Of a stretch of DNA of 64,000 nucleotides, positions 47,376-59,684 are shown piece by piece. The first letter of the stretch is position 1, and every line of letters begins with the position of its first letter. The DNA comes from Lycium barbarum (Eukaryota > Streptophyta > Magnoliopsida > Solanales > Solanaceae): NCBI RefSeq assembly GCF_019175385.1, contig NC_083339.1, positions 110,221,601 through 110,285,600 of the forward strand. Direction: 5' to 3'. The notes under the pieces are model-generated. The model had not been told where the DNA came from. It worked only from the letters and a program-made list of their open reading frames with translations, and searched no databases. The position numbers and the translations under genes are program-made.

Positions 47376-49023
47376 CTACATTCATAACAGAATGCAGCAA
47401 GTGCAGGTCAGTACAAAACAACAGTACTGGTAGGCATCATCGGCCGACTAAGCATAGCTAGCACAATCCAGATAATAAAGCAGATAACCAACAAGTATAA
47501 GCCAAACGTAATCAAATCCAAGTACACGTCATTGCCCAAGTAAGCATCTAATCCCAAATGTGCCAAGTCTGAATATATCAAGTCCAAATCCAACATCACA
47601 AGTACATCACCAAACATCTCAAAATCAAGCCATAATGCAATGCCATGCAAATGTTGTGTACACATGTACTCCGGACGGAAATATCGACATCTCAGTAGCA
47701 CAACCCAGTGTGACTCGCGAAGTCTAAGTGCCACCCATTCCGGATCTTTGCCCAAAAGACAGACGGGACCCCGAATCTTTGCCCACGGGGGATTCTCACC
47801 GGCACCACTCTGGGGGACCCGCGGAGTCCATGGACTCACTCAATCAACGATTCCGAAACTAACATCGGATATCGGCCATGCAATCAATGATTTCGGAATT
47901 GATCATCGGACATCGGCCATCTCACGTCACTCAAGTAAAAGAGTTTTTATCAAGTATCATTAGTATCCCAACAATGTATCATGAAAATGAGAATGTGTGC
48001 AATGCATGAATCAACATCAATAATCATGCTCAATATCATAAGTACCAACAGTAGGTACGCCGATAATATATCCGAATCACAAGTACCAATAGTGGGTACG
48101 CCAACAATATATCCAAATCACAAGTACCAACAGTGGGTACGCCAACAATATATCCGAATCACAAGTACCAATAGTGGGTACGCCACTAATATAACTGAAT
48201 CACAAGTACCAATAGTGGGTACGCCAACAATACCATAATCAAGATGTTAAAACAGATCCAACATCTATCAACAACTCATGGAATCAAGCCAACACAGTAG
48301 AATAATCAATTGACACATAACGGGGTGGCTAGCCCCAAACACACAACAGGGCCCAACCTAAGGCCCTATCCATCCCAACTTCATACCCGAAGGTTCACAT
48401 GCTTTCTTCGACAATATAATCTAAATATGTGCCTCGCTATACGAAGTCTCACGAAGGGTAAGCCATAACCTACCTGGATTGCCGAACTGCAACACCAACA
48501 ACTCACTCCTTTGCCTTGCCTTTCCGCTGAACCTCGGAACCAAAGTAGTCTAAGCATAATCGAATTCTAGATGAGAAATCATGAAGAATGATATTAATAT
48601 TGTTACTATTCAATTTAGGGAAATTCTAACCTAAAAATTGGGGAAACGGGCCCACAAGAGAAAAACGGGAAATTCGGAAGCAAAATGCCAAATTAAGTAC
48701 TAGGTGATCATAACCCAACCACTAATTGATGATTTAACTCAAGGATTAGCCTAATTCTTTATTTCAAACAAAACCTCCAAATTGGGTATAAACCCTAACT
48801 CTTTGATTCCGAAATTCAACACTAGAAATGAAAGATATATGATTAACAAGCTTAGATTCATCAAAATCTAACATAAACACCATCAATTTCTCATTAATAA
48901 GCCTAGGGACAATGTTCATCAAAACCTTCTTTCAACTTCCATCACTAAGGGCTTATTAAAGGGAAGGGAAGAATCTAAGATGATTATGATTAAAGAAAGA
49001 GTAAAGGAATAAGCAAGATTTGC
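47376..49023 (-). other. Candidate leader intron in the chromovirus 3' LTR (GC donor)
   Basis: The minus strand has GGAG|GCAAATC at 49023; the 5' LTR has AGAG|GTAAATC at 56872, so GT is the older state. The acceptor TTATGAATGTAG ends at 47376, with GTACTGACC (branch A at 47408) 32 nt upstream and TGCACTTGCTGCATTCTG between. In the 5' LTR the same interval is 55234-56872. Confidence 0.45.
48033..48236. repeat. About 40-bp minisatellite AAGTACCAATAGTGGGTACG
   Basis: Five units of about 40 bp contain AAGTACCAATAGTGGGTACG, CCAACAATATA and CCGAATCAC. GTACC...GGTAC makes each unit a small palindrome. Three to four units occur in the 5' LTR (55925-56085). Confidence 0.9.
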
Positions 49024-49144
49024 CTCCAAGAATATCTCCAACAATCTCTAAGAACTATTCCCCAAAGCTTAAATTTCGAAATGGAAAATAATGAGGGTCT
49101 AAAGGCTTTTAACACTTCATTAATTTTACAAACTGTCCGTCACC

Positions 49145-49262
49145 GGCTGTAGCGGCACTGGGACCGCCCAGCGGTGCCTCTTCAGCAGTCTCTTGACCGC
49201 TCCAACGGCAGGGCTACAGCTCCAGCGGTACCGCTATCGCGGTGCTGGTGCCGCTAAAGCGG
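49145..49262. repeat. Degenerate CCGCT..AGCGG palindromes in the chromovirus 3' LTR
   Basis: Words such as GGCTGTAGCGGCAC, CCGCCCAGCGGTG, CCAGCGGTACCGCTATCGCGG and CCGCTAAAGCGGG cluster in about 120 bp. The 5' LTR has the matching cluster at 60128-60260. Confidence 0.8.
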
Positions 49263-49861
49263 GCACCAGACACCAGAAACTTACCCAAGTTTCACCATTT
49301 AATCCGATTTTTTGACTAGTTCCCGAGGCCTTCTGCTCACATACCATACACATAGACACACATGAAAATACGCTATGAACGCACCCGTGGCCTCGAAATT
49401 CCCAACGGGGGTCTCGTTGACTGAGTCAACCCCCGATGTCTTAATTCCAATTTCCCAACTCAAGTCCCAAAATGCATCCGAGTGCATTGGGAACCGAACC
49501 AAATACACACACAAGTTCTAAAAGACCATCCAGACCTCTCGGAATCGGCGAAATTTCGAAAAAGGTCCGTTTACCCAAAAGTCAACTTTGGGTTAATCAT
49601 ATTTCACTTTAAGCCTATATTTCACAAAAGTTGCCCGAATCCGATCTAGACACCTCGAGAAGCGTGCCATCAGTCCCATCAGGTAAAAAATGAGCTAATC
49701 AATGATGAAAATTGGGGAAAAATGTAGAAAAGACTATAACGACCAATAGGTCATTACATCATATACCAATTGAACTGTTGCTCGTCCCTGAGCGAAGAAA
49801 AGAAAAGAAGTGGGGAACTACCTGAATCAGTAAAAAATTGAGGATATCAGCTACGCATGTT

Positions 49862-51196
49862 CTACTCAGTCTCCCAAGTAGCCTCCTCAACAGGATGGTG
49901 CTTCCATTGCACCTTCACAGAAGCAATCTCTTTCGACCTCAACTTTCGAAACTGCCTATCCAAGATCACGATAGACTCCTCTTCATAAATCAAATTCTCA
50001 TCAAGCAATATAGAATCCCAATGACTAATGTAGGTACCGTTGGAATGGTACTTCTTTAGCATCGAAACATGAAAAACATGATGAACTCCTGCCAATCCTG
50101 GCGGCAATGCTAACTCATAAGCTACATCACCCATACAATCAACAATCTCAAATGAACCAATATACCTGGGCCTCAACTTGCCCCTCTTGCCGAACCTCAT
50201 AACACCCTTCATGGGTGAAACCTTCAATAGAACCTGGTCACTAATAGCAAACTCCAAATCCCGGACCTTTCGATCCGCATACATATTTTGCCGACTCTGA
50301 GCTGCCAAAAGCTTGGCCTGAATAACTCTCTCTCTCTATCAAGGGACTCTCTCAACAAATCTGTACCCCAAGGTCGAGCCTCGAATCCATCAAACAACCA
50401 ATCGGATGTCTATATCTCCTACCATACAAAGCCTCAAAAGGCGCCATACCAATACTCAAATGATAGTTGTTATTGTACGCAAATGCTGGTCCCAATGACC
50501 TCCAAAATCAATAATATACGCTCTCAACATGTCCTCGAGCACCTGAATGGTCCACTCAGACTGGCCATCAGTCTGGGGATGAAAAACAGTACTAAGATCC
50601 AATCGGGTACCCAACTCCTCATGAAACGCCCTCCAGAAACGGGAAGTGAAAATAGTACCCCGATCATATACAACAGAAATAGAGACCCCATGCAATCTCA
50701 CAATATCCCGAATGCACATCTTGGCTAACTTCTCTACGGTATTGGAAATCTGAATTGGAACAAAGTGAGCGGACTTAGTCAACCGATCCACTATCACCCA
50801 AATAGAATCAAACTTGCCAAGGGTCTTCGGAAGACCCGTGACAAAATCCATGGTAATCCTCTCCCACTTCCACCCTGGAATGGGCATCCTCTGAAGCACC
50901 CAACCGGGTCACTGGTCCTCATACTTTACCTGTTGACAATTCCCACACTTAGACACAAAATCAACTATATCTCTCCTCATCCGACACCACTAATAGTGTT
51001 GTCTCAAATCACGGTACATCTTAGTCGCCCCTGGATGAATAGAATAACGAGAGCTATGAGCCTCAGATAAGATCAACTGAACCAAATCACCAATACGAGG
51101 AACATATACGCGTCCTCTGATCCTCAGAATGCCCTCAGAATCAATCACGGCCTCTTTGGCCTCATCTCTCAACACTCTATCTCGAATCTTGCTCAA
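49862..51196 (-). pseudogene. Chromovirus integrase with chromodomain-like C-terminus (broken)
   Basis: The N-terminal zinc region includes LILSEAHSSRYSIHPGATKM (50990-51196), with a stop after DLRQHY. The catalytic core (50456-50899) reads GWKWERITMDFVTGLP (first Asp), VVYDRGTIFTSRFW (second Asp) and HPQTDGQSEWTIQVLEDML (Glu), so the DDE residues remain. The 49862-50308 segment has FAISDQVLLKVSPMKGVMRF, KRGKLRPRYIGSFEIV and VHHVFHVSMLKKY. It ends with a chromodomain-like segment (ILDRQFRKLRSKEIASVKVQ, W, HPVEEATWE) expected to guide insertion to heterochromatin. Frame breaks at about 50310-50455 and 50900-50990 disable it. Confidence 0.88.
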
Positions 51197-51461
51197 CTAA
51201 GTATCCTCAAACTGATGAGTCCTGATCTGATCCAATAAAGACGACCTTGCCTCTATACAAGCCAAAATCCTGCCCGGGGCTGAAATATCAAGACGAACGA
51301 AACTGTTGGCTAGAGTCTGAACCTCCATGGCCAACGGACCCTTGGAAACAATCAATCGAGCTAAACTCTCATACTTACTGCCTTGCGACTCAAGGCATCA
51401 GCCACCACATTGGCCTTCCCGGGATGATACAGAATAGAGATGTCATAGTCCTTCAGGAGCT

Positions 51462-51976
51462 TCATCTATCAGCGCTGCCTAGAATTAAGATCTCTCTGGG
51501 TAAACACATGCTGAAAACTACGGTGATCGGTGAAAACCTCTCAATGGACACGTACAAATAATGCCTCCAAATCTTCAAAGCGAAGACCACGACCAACAAC
51601 TCCAAATCATGGGTAGGGTAATTCTTCTCATGAACCTTCAACTGACGGGAAGCATAAGCTATCACTCTATCATCCTGCATCAACACAGATACGGGAGGCA
51701 TCACAATAGACATCGAAATCCTTACCCTCCACGGGTAGTCAAAAGAAGCTTGAGCTTTTGAAAGCTCTCATCACAATCATCTGTCCACTGGAAGGGAACA
51801 TTCTTCTGAGTCAATCTGGTCAAGGATGAAGCAATAGCAACAAAACCCTTCACAAAGCGACGATAATAACTAGCCAAACCCACAAAACTATAAATTTCAG
51901 TAACTGTGGCGGGCCTCGCCCAACCCCTCACAGCCTCAATCTTCTGTGGATCAACCATAATCCCATTATTAGACAC
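51462..51976 (-). pseudogene. Chromovirus RT connection and RNase H (broken)
   Basis: The right piece reads [35 protein letters not shown] and [18 protein letters not shown]. After a frame break near 51715 the RNase H reads [20 protein letters not shown] and [18 protein letters not shown]. It degrades within about 50 codons. The expected DASx catalytic start is replaced by [12 protein letters not shown]. Confidence 0.85.
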
Positions 51977-51991
51977 AACATGGCCAAAGAA

Positions 51992-52594
51992 TTATACAAA
52001 CTCCAACAAGAATTTACACTTAGAAAACTTAGCAAACAGGCTATGTTTCTTCAACAACCCAAGAACAGAACGAAAATGGCTCTCATGCTCCTCTCTACTC
52101 TTGGAATACACTAATATGTCATCAATAAACACAATCACAAAGGAATCAAGAAATGGCCTAAAGATGCCATTCATTAAGGTTATAAATGCAGTTCGAGGCA
52201 TTGGTAAGCCTAAAAGACATCACTAGAAACTCATAGTGGCCATATCTCATCTGAAATGCTGTCTTTGGAATATCCTCCACCCTGAGGAACACAAATCAAT
52301 CTTCAAAAACACTGAATCACCCTGAAGCTGGTCAAACAGATCATCAATATGAGGCATAGGGAAATTGTTTCGGATAGTGACCTTATTCAACTGGCGGTAA
52401 TCAATACACATCCTCATGGTCCCATCTTTCTTCCTCACAAATAACACATGAGCACCCCAAGGGGAGGGTGCCATCCGATACGGTGGGATGGAAATAGGAT
52501 GAGTGCCCGGATCTACGTCAATACAAAAATTAATGTCGCAGTCGAGTGGCATACCCGACAGATCCGACGGGAACACCTCCGTAAACTTGCTCAC
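51992..52594 (-). pseudogene. Chromovirus reverse transcriptase with internal deletion
   Basis: The first half (52247-52594) reads [58 protein letters not shown] and [24 protein letters not shown] is joined directly to SPWGA; the segment of about 30 residues normally between them in this family is missing. The frame breaks after DLCSSGW. The catalytic half (51992-52201) has [31 protein letters not shown] (the YxDD-type box) and FAKFSKCKFLLEFV. Confidence 0.88.
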
Positions 52595-52599
52595 AATAG

Positions 52600-53120
52600 C
52601 GATAGACTCAGGGGTGGATATGCAACAGTCGTATCATGACCATGAGCCAAATTATCTAGACACCCCTTACTTACTAACTTCTTCGCCCGAAGAAAGGAAA
52701 TGATCTTCTTCGGAGCGGGACTAGGAGTACCTCTCCACTCAAGCCTAGGAATGCCCGGCATGGCTAAGGTGACTGTCTTTGCGTGACAGTCCCAAATCGC
52801 ATGATAAGGAGAAAGCCAGGACATACTAAATATAATATCAAAGTCCACCATATCGAGAATCATCAAATCTACCCAAGTGTCATACCCCATAAAAGTAACC
52901 AAACAAGACCGGTAGACTCGATCAACAATTAAAGAATCTACGATCAGTGTAGACACATGAAAAGGTATATCTATGATATCACGAGGCAAATGCCAACCAA
53001 CGGCATGAAATGCAGATGCATACGAATAAGTGGATCTAGGATCAAATAACACAAATGCTGTTCTATGATGGATAGAAATGGTACCTAAAATCATAGCATC
53101 TGAGGCCTCTGCCTCGGGCC
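52600..53120 (-). pseudogene. Chromovirus aspartic protease
   Basis: It reads DAMILGTISIHHRTAFVLFD, PRSTYSYASAF, LIVDSLIVDRVYRSCLV and DMVDFDIIFSMSWLSPYHAI. The active-site block is Phe-Asp-Pro-Arg-Ser where the family usually has Gly after Pro, and the FSMSW block also departs from the usual GMDW. Both suggest a decayed enzyme. It follows the zinc knuckle, in a different frame. Confidence 0.82.
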
Positions 53121-54609
53121 TACCTGGAAATGAGTAACAATGGGCTTCATCACTCCCAGTATGAGATCCCCCTCTCGTACTTTGAGAACCACCTCTAGCT
53201 GGCTGGGAACCACCTCTAGAACTATGGGAAATACCGGGCCTGACTGAGCACCGCCTCTCTGAAAAGTCCCACCTCCACCACCAGATGATACAGGAGTCCT
53301 TGGTGGTTGATAATCCCGCCTGGGTCCGGGACATCTCCTAGCAACATGCCCAACCTCTCCACAAGAATAACAGGTAAGCGAAGTCGAATGCTGAAACACG
53401 GAAGCTGAAGACCCGGATAAAGCAACCCTGTCCACTGGTCTAGAGAACGAACTCTTGGGAACTCTTTGCCTAGGCAGCTCACTAGGGGAAGCCTATAACG
53501 CTGAATGTACAGGACGGTCGGAATATGGCTGATGCAGCCTCAAAAACTGACCGGCACCCCTCGAACCAGAACCACCATAACTACCAGTTTGACATGGCCT
53601 CTTGTCACCACCACCAAAAGCACGAGCCTTAGCACCCTCAACCATAGAAACATGATAGATAATAGACTGGAAGGAAGCCCCCATAGAATCCATCCGAAGA
53701 CAAGGAATCTGTAAAGAGCCCACTAGTCCCCCAACAAAGCGCATGATTCTATCGGCTTCAGTAGGGATCAACAGAGTAGAATAACATGCCAGATAAAGAA
53801 AACGGGCCATATAGGACTCCAGAGACATGCCCCTCTACTCAAGATGCAAGAACTCCTCCCTGCGTGCCTCTCGTAAAGACCGGGGCACATACTTCTCGAG
53901 GAAGGCCCGGTAAAAGTGAGTCCAAATCAAAAGAGAGGAACCTTCAGGTCTGCACGCCACGAAATACCTCCACCACGTCTTCGCGTCGCTGCGAAACTGG
54001 TAGGATACATAATCAACATTGTGGGTCTCCACTATGGCTATATGTTGTAGCAACTCATGCATATCAAGAATAAACTCATAAGCATCCTCAGTCGAAGTAC
54101 CAGAGAACCTCGGCGGCTCTAACTTCCTGAATCTCCAAACAAAGTCTTGATCAGAAGCAATTATAACATTGCCCTCCATGGGCCTAATCTCATCACCAGA
54201 AGCGGGTATCGCATCAATGCGAGGAGCAAGAGCTGCGGCGGGATGTGCTGCCCGGTAGGTCCTTGCTCATGGGTCTGCACCCCAATCCTAGTCTATGAAC
54301 CCCCGCCAGCAGTAGTAACACCAGCTGCCGCCTGCTGGGCATCAAGAATAAGACCCTGGCCATAGTATCCTGCCTGGCCTGACCAGAAGTAACCTCGAGT
54401 TGTGTCTGTGCGGGAGCCACATCTTCGATCTCAGGAGACAACAATCTCTCTCGGTGTTGCCCTACCGCAGGAGCCCCGCCCCTAGCAAGGGCAGCCTCGT
54501 GGCCTCTCGCTCTGCCGCGCCCTCTGGCTATCACTCTCCCTCGGGTGCCAGCCGTAGCTGCAGGCTTTAGCACCTGACCTCGGGCTATAGTAGCTCGAGT
54601 CCTCACCAT
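53121..54609 (-). pseudogene. Chromovirus gag with CCHC zinc knuckle (broken)
   Basis: It starts at MVRTRATIARGQ (54609), 200 nt after the primer site, with an Arg/Gly/Ala-rich N-terminus. Capsid segments in shifting frames are SDQDFVWRFRKLEPPRFSGT and EDAYEFILDMHELLQHIAIV, then FRSDAKTWWRYFVACRP and FYRAFLEKYVPRSLREARRE (53835-54179), and SLESYMARFLYLACYS and PTEADRIMRFVGGL (53493-53828). The nucleocapsid knuckle CYSCGEVGHVARRC, a perfect C-x2-C-x4-H-x4-C, is at about 53330-53375. At least three frame changes and stops interrupt it. Confidence 0.88.
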
Positions 54610-54807
54610 TTGTGAGAGAAGAGATAAGAGTCAGATATCAATTCGATCTTTTCAGATACCAATTTGAATAAAGTAGCACGAAAGGAAGGAAGAAAGTGAG
54701 ATTTTATAAATATCCTATAGCCTCTCGCAGATAAGAACGGAGCTTATCCTACCGATCTACGAGACTCTACTAGACACACTCTTGTATTAAAGACCGGGTA
54801 ACCTAGG

Positions 54808-54819
54808 GCTCTGATACCA
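54808..54819 (-). other. Primer-binding site (initiator Met tRNA) of the chromovirus
   Basis: The minus strand reads TGGTATCAGAGC, the standard match to the 3' end of initiator tRNA-Met, three bases from the LTR end. It defines the 5' LTR and the orientation. Confidence 0.93.
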
Positions 54820-54960
54820 AATTGCCACGACCTATTTTGCCTAAGCCGTGCGGGCACTTACCTTCCCATCTCGGTAAGCGAACCCTCAACACAACAATGA
54901 TTAAATACCCAAAGGAATGAAATTAATCAACAGAATAGAATAAATGCGTAAGTCATCACT

Positions 54961-54982
54961 ATATATATATATATATATATAT
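54961..54982. repeat. (TA)n microsatellite specific to the 5' LTR
   Basis: Eleven TA units replace the short AGATATATAAG of the 3' LTR (about 47119), so the expansion arose after insertion of the element. Confidence 0.93.
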
Positions 54983-57624
54983 AAGTAGTAGAATAGTGCA
55001 GAATAATAATAACACCCCCAGGGTCTAGTCTGAATAACACAAGAGCATCTAAAAGGGGAATAATACAAATCTGGAATACTAATACATAAAGTGCCTATGT
55101 CTCTAAATAGAATATGACATAAAGATAGAAAAGTCTTCAAGGCACCGGACGGCCATGCTCACCCTGGAAACTCGAAGAGAAAGCTGAAGTGACTATCATC
55201 CACGCGTCACGGAAGTGGATCCGACTTGATACTCTACATTCATAACAGAATGCAGCAAGTGTAGGTCAGTACAAAACAACAGTACTGGTAGGCATCATCG
55301 GCCGACTAAGCATAGCTAACACAGTCAAGATAATAAAGCAGATAACCAACAAATATAAGCCAAACGTAATAAAATCCAAGTACACGTCATTGCCTAAGTA
55401 AGCATCTAATCTCAAATGTGCCAAGTCTGAATATATCAAATCCAAATCCAACATCACAAGTACATCACCAAACATCTCAAAATCAAGCCATAATGCAATG
55501 CAATGCAATAGTGTATGAATGCAATGTAATGCCATGCAAATACTGTGTACATATGTACTCCGGACGGAAATATCGACATCTCGGTAGAACAACCCAGTGT
55601 GACTCGCGAAGTCTAAGTGCCATCCGTCCCGGATCTTTGCCCAACAGACAGACGGGATCCCGAATCTTTGCCCACGGGGGGTTCTCACTAGCACCACTCT
55701 GGGGGGACCCGCGGAGTCCATGCACTCACTCAATCGATGATTCCGGAACTAAAATCGGATATCGGTCATGCAATCAACGATTACGGAATTGGTCATCGGA
55801 CATCGGCCATCTCACGTCACTCAAGTAAAAACGTTTTATGAAGTATCATTAGTATCCCAACAGTGTATCATGAAAATAAGAGTGCGTGCAATGCATTAAC
55901 GAATATCAATAATCATGCTCAATATCACAAGTACCAACAGTGGGTATGCCAACAATATATATGAACCACAAGTACCAACAGTGGGTACGCCAACAATATA
56001 TCCGACTCACAAGTACCAACAGTGGATACGCCACCAATATAACCGAATCGCAAGTACCAATAGTGGGTACGCCAACAATATCATAATCAAGATGATAAAA
56101 CAGATCCAACATCTATCAACTACTCATGGCATCAAGCCAACACAATAGAACAATCAATTCACACATATCGGGGGGGCTAGCCCCAAACACACAATAGGGC
56201 CCAACCTAAGGCACTATCCATCCCAACTTCATACCCGAAGGTTCACATGCTGTCTCCGACAATATAACCGAAATATGTGCCTCGCTATACGAAGTCTCAC
56301 CAAGGGTGAGCCATAACCTACTTGGATAGCCGAACCGCAACACCAACAACTCACTTTTTTTGCCTTGCCTTTCCGCTAAACCTCAGAATCAAAATAGTCT
56401 AAGCATAATCGAATTCTAGATTAGAAATCATGAAGAATGATACTAATATTGCTACTATTCAATTTAGGGCAATTTTAACCCTAGAAATTGAGGAAACGGG
56501 CCCATAAGGACAAAACGAAAAATTCATAAGCAAAATGCCAAATTAAGTACTAGGTGATCATAACCCAACCGCTAATTGCTGATTTAAATCAAGGATTAGC
56601 CTAATTTCTGATTTCAAGCAAAAACCCCAAATTGGGTATAAACCCTAACTCTTTGATTCCGAAATTAACACTAGAGATGAAAAATTTATGATTAACAAGC
56701 TTAGATTCATCAAAATCTAACATAAACACCATCAATTTCTCATTAATAAGCCTAGGGACAATTTTCATCAAAATCCTCTTCCATCTTCCATCACTAAGGG
56801 CTTATTAAAGGGAAGGGGAGAATCTAAGATGATTATGATTAAAGAAAGAGTAAAGGAAGAAGCAAGATTTACCTCTAAGAATATCTCCAAGAACTGTGTT
56901 ATAGCCCGTATTTTGTACGTTTGGATATTTCAAAGTCGTCGTGGAAAGTTAAGGGTGAGACCATTTTCAAAATTATTTTAGTACACAAGTTGGTTATGAA
57001 TATTATTTATGAATATTATTGGACGAAAATATTGAGAAAGGTTAAGGGCAAAAAGGAGAAATTGCAAAATGGTAAAAGGTAACATTGAGGAAAGTCGAGG
57101 GGCTTAAGTGTATATATAGGTAAATGGTGGACAAAATAATAATAAGACATATGGAAAAAGCTTATGAGATAAGTTAAGTGGTCATCTTTTTATTTAAGAA
57201 AATTTCAAGAAAATGGAGGAAAATTCTAGAAAAAGGAAAGAAGAAAGGAATGAAAAGGATGACAAATAAGTCAACTTTGCCATGAATTTTAAGAAGACTC
57301 TAGAAAAATAAAGAAGGGAGCATGTGGATATTTTGTGATTGGAGGGACCTAATATATATATATATATGAGGAAAGATGATTATTTCATCAACCAAGTTAA
57401 CAACTTACAAAGAAAAGAGAGAGAGAAAACAAGAGGGGCAACCATTCGGCCAAGGGGGGCTGGCCGAATATGGTCCACCAATTTTTGATCAAGAAGAATT
57501 ATTTCTTCTCAAGCTTTCTTACTAACCAGAAGGTCCTCTATAACGTGAAGTGGTCGTTGGGGCAAGCAAAGCGTTCATTTTCGCAAAACACAATTCTAGC
57601 GGAAGAAGGAATTAAGTGGGAAAG

Positions 57625-59684
57625 GTGAGATTCAATCCTTTTTCTCATGAATTATGGATGCTTGTATATGTTGTAGTGTGTAGGAGTGAATGAAACTCAT
57701 GAAAATTATGTTGTGCACGTTGAGCCGTGGGGTATGTTGCTTGTTGTGGTAATGTAAAGAAAATATGAAAATCCATGGAAATATGCATGTGTGTGTGTGG
57801 CCGAATGGAATAGTGTATGTGTAGAAAAATGAATTGAATTTATGTAGTGGTTTGATTTTGTGTTGTGACTTTTATGATGAACATGAAGGTGTGATTGTGT
57901 GGAAGTGAAGTTGTATCTTTGGCCGTGTAGGTGTGAAAATTGTATGGAAACAATGAATTAATGAATTAATTTTACTTGGCATTCTAATGGTTGTTGTAAT
58001 AGATTCTATAATGTTAAATGGAGATTTAGTGGTTTAAAGTGAAAGGGAAATCGGTTGCGATTATTGGAGAAGTTAGTGTAATAATAGTATGGTTCTTATG
58101 TTTGTATGAAAGGGATCGTAGTGTGTGGATTGTGAACGTAACTCATGGATTTAGAGGTAAGGGATGTGGTTGGAAGATTGTAAGGAATTGAATTGAATTG
58201 AATTGAATAGAATTGAATATTGAAGTGTTGCTAGAATACTTGTTGGTATTGTTGTTGGTAGTTTGGCCGGGTTGAATTCCCGGATTGTTGTTGATTGAAA
58301 TTGACCAAGATAGATTCTTGGGGACGGTGTATTTACAGGGGAAATGCTGCCGAAATTTCGGTAGACAAAGTGTTACTTTAAGAATCCACTTCTAAATGCC
58401 CTAATTAATGTTTGGTAAATGTGAAATTGGAACTTGAATTTGGAGGAGCGTAAGAAGCGGAAAAAGGTATGTAAGGCTTTACTCTTCCTTCTTTGGCATG
58501 TCTTAGACATAATAGGATTGAATTCGAGCCTCGGGGACAACTCTATTCTCCGGAATCCGTGCCTAAATTTGCCCCTTTTTCATTCAGTAGAATTGAATTA
58601 GATATTTCATGAATAGTTGGAACAATTGCCTAAATATCTAGAACTTGCAAAATTGAGACCCGACTACCTTAAAACTCTCACAAGTGACGTCATAAAATGT
58701 AACGTACGTAAATTGTGTACGCCGCCTCATTTGACCCGAGGTGGGCCCATTGTTCCCGGATTTTTCTTTATTGCTCCGTTTATCAAACGATAAGGGTTGT
58801 AACTATTCCAATGAGAATATTTCTATGATGACAATGGTAACGATGATGTTAAGGAAGAGAAAATGTCTATGATGAGTATGACAAGAATGATTCCATGACT
58901 AAGAGTCTCAAGTTAAGGATTCAATATGAGTATGGAAGTATCAAACTAGATCTTGATCTTTAATTTCATTCCTTGGTTATGACCCTATTTTCTAAGGATT
59001 TCAAAGCATATGAATTGACGTTTATGATGTCCATGATTTCATTCTATGTTTTCTTTTAATGCTATTCTCCGTTGATAGTCTCGCCTTATGATTATCGTTC
59101 CTTCAAGGTGAGACATGACGATCCTGGTCACTCCATAATGTAATCGGAGGTTACCGACCTTACGTCACTCCGATGGATACATGATTTTCTTTGGGCTCTC
59201 CTGCATGCTTATATGACATGTGTATATGAGATATGTATATGTACATGGGGTGGGGGAAGGGATATATGGGGGAGGGGAAGGGACATATGTTTCATTGCCA
59301 CCTGGTCAGCTGGCGTTATCATCCCGGACGCGGGATGCCTGGACGCGGGATATATGGGCGAGCCGACGTATTTCGGCGCTATGTGGGCGAGCCGACGTTG
59401 TTCAGCGCTATGATACGACATGACATGATATGATACGATATGATATGATATGAGATGATATGATAAGATATGATATGACATGACCAGATAAGCATGCATG
59501 GTATTCGCCCTCAGCGGCACTCAAATGTACAGGTTACTCTTTTATCCTATGACATGTTCTATGTTTCCAAGCAGTTATTATTCATACGCACATTTCTTAC
59601 TATGTTACTGTTTCTGCCTTACATACTCAGTACATTGCTCGTACTGACCCCTCTTCTTTGGGGGCTGCGTTTCATGCCGCGCAG
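57625..59684 (+). other. Candidate leader intron in solo LTR D
   Basis: The donor is GTGGGAAAG|GTGAGATT at 57625. CGTACTGACC gives a branch A at 59647, then CCTCTTCTTTGGG and CCGCGCAG ending at 59684, 37 nt after the branch A. Length about 2.06 kb. Confidence 0.48.
59330..59482. repeat. Short GC-rich duplications followed by a GATAT-type microsatellite
   Basis: GGACGCGGGAT is repeated at about 59327 and 59341. GGGCGAGCCGACGT..TTC..GCGCTATG is repeated with a period near 35 bp (59354-59412). Degenerate GATATGATAT / GACATGATAT units run from 59413 to 59482. Confidence 0.85.

Larger units (their letters stand above)
46983..49758 (-). mobile_element. 3' LTR of the chromovirus
   Basis: On the minus strand it starts TGTAATGACCTATTGGTCGTT and ends with AAATAGGTCATGACA (plus strand TGTCATGACC...GGTCATTACA). 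It is uninterrupted and 2776 bp long. It contains the CCGCT..AGCGG region at 49145-49262, GTACCAATAGTGGGTACGCC repeats and a candidate leader intron whose donor has changed to GC. No clear polypurine tract is seen next to it in the internal region. Confidence 0.92.

Noticed and set aside
47239..48238. Frames of 64-143 residues on both strands, repeated at 55266-56148
   Set aside because: They lie in chromovirus LTRs and copy the minisatellites; the same frames occur in both LTRs because the LTRs are duplicates.
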